From Desulforudis sp. (GTDB lineage Bacteria > Bacillota > Desulfotomaculia > Desulfotomaculales > Desulforudaceae): a stretch of DNA of 45,944 nt. Both the position numbers and the translations under genes were made by a program. This document shows, piece after piece, positions 42,922-45,944 of this stretch. The notes under the pieces are model-generated. The model searched no databases. It was not told where the DNA came from and saw nothing but the letters and a program-made list of their open reading frames with translations. The DNA is taken from positions 1-45,944 of the forward strand of contig QZIR01000005.1 of assembly GCA_003604975.1 (NCBI GenBank), read 5' to 3'. Numbering within the stretch: position 1 is the first letter of the stretch; every line of letters starts with the position of its first letter.

Positions 42922-45900
42922 ATAGCGCCCGGCCTTCGGGTCGGGTGAGGATTGAAACCACTGTCCAACCATTAAAAATGAGGCAATATTTAAATAGCGC
43001 CCGGCCTTCGGGTCGGGTGAGGATTGAAACCGGTTATGAGGACCTGGCTGTTAAGGCCCAGGGCGATAGCGCCCGGCCTTCGGGTCGGGTGAGGATTGAA
43101 ACGGGTGGGCTTTTTCGGCTTTGGCGGTAAGAACAGATAGCGCCCGGCCTTCGGGTCGGGTGAGGATTGAAACCCTGATGAAGCCAGTCTTATGCGCCGG
43201 ATTAACCAAATAGCGCCCGGCCTTCGGGTCGGGTGAGGATTGAAACAAGGGAGTGCTTCAGCGGGGTCCGGGCGGAGAAGATAGCGCCCGGCCTTCGGGT
43301 CGGGTGAGGATTGAAACCAACAGGACGAGTGGAGCCGGGAAGACCAGAAGCATAGCGCCCGGCCTTCGGGTCGGGTGAGGATTGAAACCAAATTAATCCT
43401 TATTGGCGTTTCGACGGCAACCAATAGCGCCCGGCCTTCGGGTCGGGTGAGGATTGAAACTTCCAGCGCCTTTGTGGTGCCCCGGTGAGCGCTCATAGCG
43501 CCCGGCCTTCGGGTCGGGTGAGGATTGAAACTATAACCTGAATGTCAATCCGTGCCGCCCTGCTGATAGCGCCCGGCCTTCGGGTCGGGTGAGGATTGAA
43601 ACCCGGGCCCGCCGGCGGAATGGACTGCCGATCAGAATAGCGCCCGGCCTTCGGGTCGGGTGAGGATTGAAACATGGGTTGATTTCGTGGCAACAATATC
43701 TCAGCTGAATAGCGCCCGGCCTTCGGGTCGGGTGAGGATTGAAACAAATAACCGTCCACCTGGTCGCGCGTTTCAACGATAGCGCCCGGCCTTCGGGTCG
43801 GGTGAGGATTGAAACGATGCCTGGATCACGGCTGGAGACGAACGGGTGGCATAGCGCCCGGCCTTCGGGTCGGGTGAGGATTGAAACCCTGGCAATGCAA
43901 TACCGGTAACCGCGCTGACCCATAGCGCCCGGCCTTCGGGTCGGGTGAGGATTGAAACAAGGAAGGCCTGCTCCCCCAGTTTTTTCGTCCCGATAGCGCC
44001 CGGCCTTCGGGTCGGGTGAGGATTGAAACCTGGCCATGGCCGGCTATGAGGCAAGTGAAGTCAATAGCGCCCGGCCTTCGGGTCGGGTGAGGATTGAAAC
44101 GGAGACAAGATCGAGTCTGCCCGGGCTGCGGAGCATAGCGCCCGGCCTTCGGGTCGGGTGAGGATTGAAACTTCTGTCTGCGAATGCGGAAAGGGAGCGG
44201 ACGGCGATAGCGCCCGGCCTTCGGGTCGGGTGAGGATTGAAACCAGAGCGCTTATTCGCTGTATGGTTTTGCCGATAGCGCCCGGCCTTCGGGTCGGGTG
44301 AGGATTGAAACCTTCTTGGCCAGGGTATCAAGTGTCCGCTGCCTGATAGCGCCCGGCCTTCGGGTCGGGTGAGGATTGAAACAAGAGTGACGCCGGCTTC
44401 GAGATTCTTCCCCTCATAGCGCCCGGCCTTCGGGTCGGGTGAGGATTGAAACCTCAATCATCATGGCCCGGGCATAAGTGCTAATCACATAGCGCCCGGC
44501 CTTCGGGTCGGGTGAGGATTGAAACGGTGATGGCCTTTGCGTGATATTCATGGATTATCATAGCGCCCGGCCTTCGGGTCGGGTGAGGATTGAAACTGGA
44601 GGAACTGGCCAGGCTGCTGGGCCTGACTGGATAGCGCCCGGCCTTCGGGTCGGGTGAGGATTGAAACCGTGACCAGCTGGACGATGTCCGGAGCCGTCAG
44701 GAATAGCGCCCGGCCTTCGGGTCGGGTGAGGATTGAAACGTGTCACTCCATCGTTAATCTCTGCTCCGGCCACCATATAGCGCCCGGCCTTCGGGTCGGG
44801 TGAGGATTGAAACGAGCGCGGAGAGATTGACGCAGAGACGCTACAAATAGCGCCCGGCCTTCGGGTCGGGTGAGGATTGAAACATTATTCGAGCCGCCTG
44901 ATGGCGGTAGAGACCGCAATAGCGCCCGGCCTTCGGGTCGGGTGAGGATTGAAACTGGAGGATGTCGTCCCCGAGCTCGTCCGCTATGCTATAGCGCCCG
45001 GCCTTCGGGTCGGGTGAGGATTGAAACTTTGACAACTGAAGCTCGCAACCCTGCCGCCTCCATAGCGCCCGGCCTTCGGGTCGGGTGAGGATTGAAACCA
45101 TTATCGAGTGGGAGTAACAGCATAAAAGCCGAATAGCGCCCGGCCTTCGGGTCGGGTGAGGATTGAAACCCCAGTGGTACTTGATGTTCGTGGCTCCCAC
45201 CTCCATAGCGCCCGGCCTTCGGGTCGGGTGAGGATTGAAACGAGGACGCAATCGTAAAGGCGGCGAACCTCGGAGATAGCGCCCGGCCTTCGGGTCGGGT
45301 GAGGATTGAAACCCGGCATGAGGAGGTAAGCGGGAAGCTCTTTGAGCATAGCGCCCGGCCTTCGGGTCGGGTGAGGATTGAAACCATCGAAGGTTGCCCG
45401 TGTCGAGAAAACGCACCACATAGCGCCCGGCCTTCGGGTCGGGTGAGGATTGAAACAACCAGCCGCCGCCTATTATCTCGGTTACCCGCCCATAGCGCCC
45501 GGCCTTCGGGTCGGGTGAGGATTGAAACATATAAACCCGATCTTGATTTTACGATTGACGGCCATAGCGCCCGGCCTTCGGGTCGGGTGAGGATTGAAAC
45601 TCTTTCGGGTCATACTGCAGATCCTGTATACCCAATAGCGCCCGGCCTTCGGGTCGGGTGAGGATTGAAACATAGTGCAAATGGGGACCTGTTGCACGGC
45701 CTGTCGATAGCGCCCGGCCTTCGGGTCGGGTGAGGATTGAAACCACAAAGGAATAACCGCAGTGTTTATCCCTCCAATAGCGCCCGGCCTTCGGGTCGGG
45801 TGAGGATTGAAACCAGGGTGCCGTTGCGGTTTTCCTCGGCGACCGGAATAGCGCCCGGCCTTCGGGTCGGGTGAGGATTGAAACTATATTATCCGCTTCC

Positions 45901-45944
45901 CTCAATAATTCGGAGAGAATAGCGCCCGGCCTTCGGGTCGGGTG
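42922..45944 (+). CRISPR. type I-C CRISPR array, 42 full repeats plus one cut by the window edge
   Basis: The repeat is 37 bases; the first copy is 42922-42958 and the forty-third starts at 45919. Spacers are about 33-36 bases (the first two are both 35) and all look different. Every repeat I checked is identical. Each has a 9-bp stem, CGCCCGGCC with GGTCGGGTG (two G-U pairs), closed by a TTCG tetraloop, followed by the 11-base handle AGGATTGAAAC, consistent with Cas5c processing. Orientation follows the cas genes. No degenerate last repeat is seen, so the array continues past the window. Confidence 0.98.

Noticed and set aside
42990-45905. Several long minus-strand frames and a few plus-strand ones across the array, with repeated Pro/Arg/Gly-rich phrases
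   Set aside because: They are translations of the CRISPR repeats; the recurring phrase appears in three frames and follows the repeat period exactly.
42922-45944. Array spacers matching genes within this window (self-targeting)
   Set aside because: No match noticed by eye, but this cannot be excluded without a computed search of all 42 spacers on both strands.

Overview
The window looks like chromosomal DNA from a thermophilic, spore-forming, Gram-positive anaerobe of the Peptococcaceae/Desulfotomaculia type (Desulforudis-, Ammonifex-, Pelotomaculum- or Carboxydothermus-like). The reasons are sporulation genes (spoIIP, a pdaA-type deacetylase, a YaaH-like GH18 protein, a CgeB-like glycosyltransferase), the Firmicutes order lepA-hemW-hrcA-grpE-dnaK-dnaJ-prmA-rsmE-mtaB-HIT-rpsU, a perfect CIRCE operator, frequent GTG/TTG starts with strong Shine-Dalgarno sequences, and an archaeal-type (group III) chaperonin inside the hsp70 operon. 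The genus is inference; no rRNA gene is present.

Layout. 1-6.7 kb: small and envelope genes (COG2426 membrane protein, GH18, nitronate monooxygenase-like enzyme, a broken permease, MscS, PdaA-like deacetylase) and a DUF5714 gene whose natural frame carries an in-frame UGA in a CxxU context. 7.1-11.7 kb: a complete branched-chain amino-acid ABC transporter, livKHMGF. 11.9-17.2 kb: comEA, comEC, a lipoprotein and holA. 17.2-19.3 kb: rpsT (reverse), a holin-like membrane protein and spoIIP; gpr, usually found here, is absent. 19.4-21.7 kb: two glycosyltransferases. 21.7-35.0 kb: lepA, hemW, then the heat-shock operon hrcA-group III chaperonin-grpE-dnaK-dnaJ-prmA-rsmE-mtaB, a HIT protein and rpsU.

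35.0-45.9 kb: a complete type I-C CRISPR-Cas locus, cas3-cas5c-cas8c(/cas11c)-cas7c-cas4-cas1-cas2, a leader, and an array of 42 full repeats plus one cut by the window edge. All genes and the array read on the + strand.

The most interesting element is in the 326-base gap between rpsU and cas3. It holds a lone, diverged CRISPR repeat with its own candidate promoter, a spacer-like stretch of about 24 nt and a terminator hairpin, that is, a one-unit crRNA-like gene. The first 16 nt of its spacer match the start region of the cas promoter at 14 positions, and the only two mismatches are positions 6 and 12, the bases a type I Cascade R-loop leaves unpaired. I infer a crRNA-like autorepressor that would let Cascade silence its own operon. 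Second in interest is the candidate selenocysteine codon in the DUF5714 gene.
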